A DNA stretch of 42,146 nt from Phycisphaeraceae bacterium (GTDB taxonomy: Bacteria; Planctomycetota; Phycisphaerae; Phycisphaerales; Phycisphaeraceae). The first letter of the stretch is position 1; each line of letters starts with the position of its first letter. The position numbers were made by a program, and so were the translations under genes. The notes beneath the pieces are model-generated. The model searched no databases. It saw only the letters and a program-made list of their open reading frames with translations, and was not told where the DNA came from. This document shows, in pieces, positions 40,775-42,146 of the stretch. The stretch lies in NCBI GenBank assembly GCA_020851735.1, contig JADZCD010000063.1, forward strand, positions 1 through 42,146, given 5' to 3'.

Positions 40775-41419
40775 ATGCAGCAGCAACCGACGGTTTTTGT
40801 GGTGGATGATGATCCGGCCATTCGGGAATCTTTAACCTGGCTATTGGAAACGGTGGGGCTTAAGGCCGAGGCCTATGACTCGGCCGGGGAGTTTCTGCGG
40901 CAGTGGACTTCGGCCCGGCCGGGGTGCCTGCTCCTGGACGTGCGCATGCCGGGCATGAGCGGCGTGGAATTGCTCGACCAGCTGCGGCTGCGCGGCGCGG
41001 TGATTCCGGTGATCATCATCACCGCCCACGCGGAAGTGCGGCTGGCGGTGCGGGCGATGAAGGCCGGGGCCCTGGACTTTATTGAAAAGCCCTACAGCGA
41101 TCAGGTGCTGCTGGACCGGGTGCAGCAGGCTCTGAAGATGGATGCCGACGAACGGCGGTCCGAGTCGTTCCGGGCCATCATCCAGACCCGGGCGGAGCAA
41201 CTGACCCCGCGGGAGAAGCAGGTGATGAGCCTGGTGGTGGAGGGCTTGTCCAACCGCCGGATCGCCAGCGACCTGGGCTTAAGCGAAAAGACCATCGAAG
41301 TGCATCGTTCGCACGTGATGATCAAGATGCAGGCTGAGTCCCTGGCGGAACTGGTGCGCATGGCCATCCAGCTCGACAGCCAGCTGGCCCTGCCCAGCCA
41401 ACCGGTCAAGGAAGTCTAA
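40775..41419 (+). CDS. FixJ/TodT-like response regulator with LuxR DNA-binding domain
   Basis: 214 residues. The receiver domain has the acidic pair D11/D12, phosphorylation site D55 (LLLDVRMPG), T83 and K105 (DFIEKPYSDQ). The output domain (about 145-205) is a LuxR-type HTH: LTPREKQVMSLVVEGLSNRRIASDLGLSEKTIEVHRS. It is downstream of the multi-PAS kinase, and both probably form a two-component system responding to an intracellular signal or redox state. Its own promoter and leader suggest separate control. Confidence 0.92.
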   Translation: MQQQPTVFVVDDDPAIRESLTWLLETVGLKAEAYDSAGEFLRQWTSARPGCLLLDVRMPGMSGVELLDQLRLRGAVIPVIIITAHAEVRLAVRAMKAGALDFIEKPYSDQVLLDRVQQALKMDADERRSESFRAIIQTRAEQLTPREKQVMSLVVEGLSNRRIASDLGLSEKTIEVHRSHVMIKMQAESLAELVRMAIQLDSQLALPSQPVKEV

Positions 41420-41476
41420 GCAAGGAACGGCCTGATTGGCGCGCGGCGGGCGCAGGCGCGAGCGTACGCCGGGCTG

Positions 41477-41992
41477 TCAGCTTGCTTGCGGGGGTACTTC
41501 CGGGGGCGCTTCTTGGGGTACGTCCGGGGGTATTTCCGGGGGAAGCCAGGGATGGCAGTTAGAGGCGAAGTGTTTTAGGGCGCCGCTCTTGATGACGATC
41601 GCCTTAGGGCGCAGGACGGTGGCGTACATGTTCAGGAGGGCGATGACGTCCAGCAGGGAGCGATAGCCGGAGAGTCCGGACATGTCGATGTAGATTTTGG
41701 TGAAGGGTTCGCCCAAGTCCAGGGCGGCCCGCACGTCAAAGGCGTCGAGCACTTCAAAGCGGATGTCGGGGTGACTGGTACGGGCCCGGGCGATGCACTC
41801 GGGGCTGATGTCTGTGCCGATCACGCGTGGGCAGCGTTTAGCGAGCAGCGTGGTGGTGGTGCCCCATTCGCAGCCGATCTCCAGGACCACGTCGTCGGGC
41901 GACACGCAGGCATCGATGCTCTGGCGATATTCTTTGACGCCGCGTGTGGCGATGAAGCGCGTGGAACTTTTGAATTGCTTTTCGTTGGCCAT
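41477..41992 (-). CDS. Small class I SAM-dependent methyltransferase
   Basis: 171 residues. Motif I VLEIGCEWGTTTTL and the acidic VIGTDISPECI end of strand two are clear; FEVLDAFDV and FTKIYIDMSGLSG follow. The C-terminal half of a normal fold is short: strands after VIKSG are missing. The last 20 residues (PPEIPPDVPQ...) are coded by TTCCGGGGG-family repeats (41487-41544), so the C terminus is either a repeat-made tail or a truncation. Target unknown. The ATG is at 41990-41992. Confidence 0.75.
   Translation of the reverse strand: MANEKQFKSSTRFIATRGVKEYRQSIDACVSPDDVVLEIGCEWGTTTTLLAKRCPRVIGTDISPECIARARTSHPDIRFEVLDAFDVRAALDLGEPFTKIYIDMSGLSGYRSLLDVIALLNMYATVLRPKAIVIKSGALKHFASNCHPWLPPEIPPDVPQEAPPEVPPQAS
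41487..41544. repeat. TTCCGGGGG units at the end of the methyltransferase gene
   Basis: ACTTCCGGGGGCG, TACGTCCGGGGGT and ATTTCCGGGGGAA are read on the minus strand as PPE-I/D/V-P repeats, up to the stop codon at the gene end. Confidence 0.65.
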
Positions 41993-42022
41993 GGCAGGAA
42001 CTCGAACGGAAGGGGGCTGAGG

Positions 42023-42146
42023 GACGAATGACGAATGACGAATGACGAATGACGAATGACGAATGACGAATGACGAATGACGAATGACGAATGACGAATG
42101 ACGAATGACGAATGACGAATGACGAATGACGAATGACGAATGACGA
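42023..42146. repeat. Heptanucleotide tandem array (GACGAAT)n
   Basis: 17.7 perfect copies of the 7-base unit up to the window end, and the array continues beyond it. No copy deviates. The unit length is not a multiple of three, so it cannot be maintained in a coding frame without changing frame. It is 31 bases upstream of the small methyltransferase gene's ATG. Confidence 0.95.

Noticed and set aside
42023..42146. CRISPR array
   Set aside because: The unit is only seven bases and there are no spacers; it is a simple tandem array.

Overview
The window looks like a chromosomal segment from a GC-rich planctomycete-like bacterium, most plausibly Planctomycetota near the class Phycisphaerae. The basis is combined, not one marker: a PEP-CTERM exosortase substrate, a type-II pseudopilin-like protein with the planctomycete-style FVDGH ending, LpxB (so a lipid-A outer membrane), a ddl-ftsQ pair, a lysine-6-aminotransferase-like enzyme, and very many short dispersed palindromic and G-rich repeats of a kind I associate with planctomycete genomes. 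No rRNA, CRISPR array, integrase or transposase is visible. The assignment is inference.

Layout. 1-382 is non-coding and full of short palindromes. 383-2757 (minus) holds a beta-class DNA methyltransferase followed by a low-GC TIR-like/deoxyribosyltransferase-like protein, a possible defence pair. 2934-4355 has a 7Fe ferredoxin and a D-2-hydroxyacid dehydrogenase. 4636-6502 is a three-lipoprotein operon (CsgG-like, DUF4810-like, DUF799-like). 6569-10106 (minus) is a four-gene operon: ABC ATPase, SAM methyltransferase and two ABC-2 permeases. 10347-11423 (minus) is a winged-helix/HATPase/STAS-like fusion regulator behind a strikingly symmetric operator-promoter. 11528-12886 is a Gfo/Idh/MocA oxidoreductase. 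Then follow a PEP-CTERM protein, tRNA-Met(CAT), mutS, an AT-rich gap, ferredoxin-NADP reductase, a membrane protein, nth, a class-III aminotransferase, an aldo/keto reductase, a PAC2 protein, a pseudopilin, ddl, an ftsQ-like gene, greA, a secreted repeat-rich protein, a GAF/PP2C phosphatase and lpxB. After lpxB come a 27-residue lysine-rich microprotein, an orphan ABC ATPase, a PgeF/laccase-domain protein, a PTPS-like protein, a five-PAS histidine kinase with its FixJ-like regulator, and a small methyltransferase. The window ends inside a heptanucleotide tandem array.

The most unusual theme is repeat invasion of genes. A family of short elements built around TTCCGGGGGC, often beside a small perfect palindrome, occurs between genes and also in frame inside conserved genes. 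The clearest cases are mutS (two insertions, one directly before the Walker A motif) and the 2-hydroxyacid dehydrogenase (inside the catalytic domain). Weaker cases are ddl, the DUF4810 lipoprotein signal region, the PP2C phosphatase N terminus, the sensor kinase, and the C-terminal tails of two other proteins. This resembles in concept the Rickettsia palindromic elements. A second dispersed repeat (three copies, about 110-260 bp, with inverted ends) and heptamer arrays complete the picture.

How the genes work together: many are housekeeping (mismatch repair, base excision repair, transcript cleavage, peptidoglycan precursor and lipid A synthesis, division). The signalling genes (kinase/regulator, PP2C phosphatase, HATPase-STAS regulator) suggest an environmental bacterium with complex regulation. 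All family calls come from reading motifs by eye; no database search was possible.
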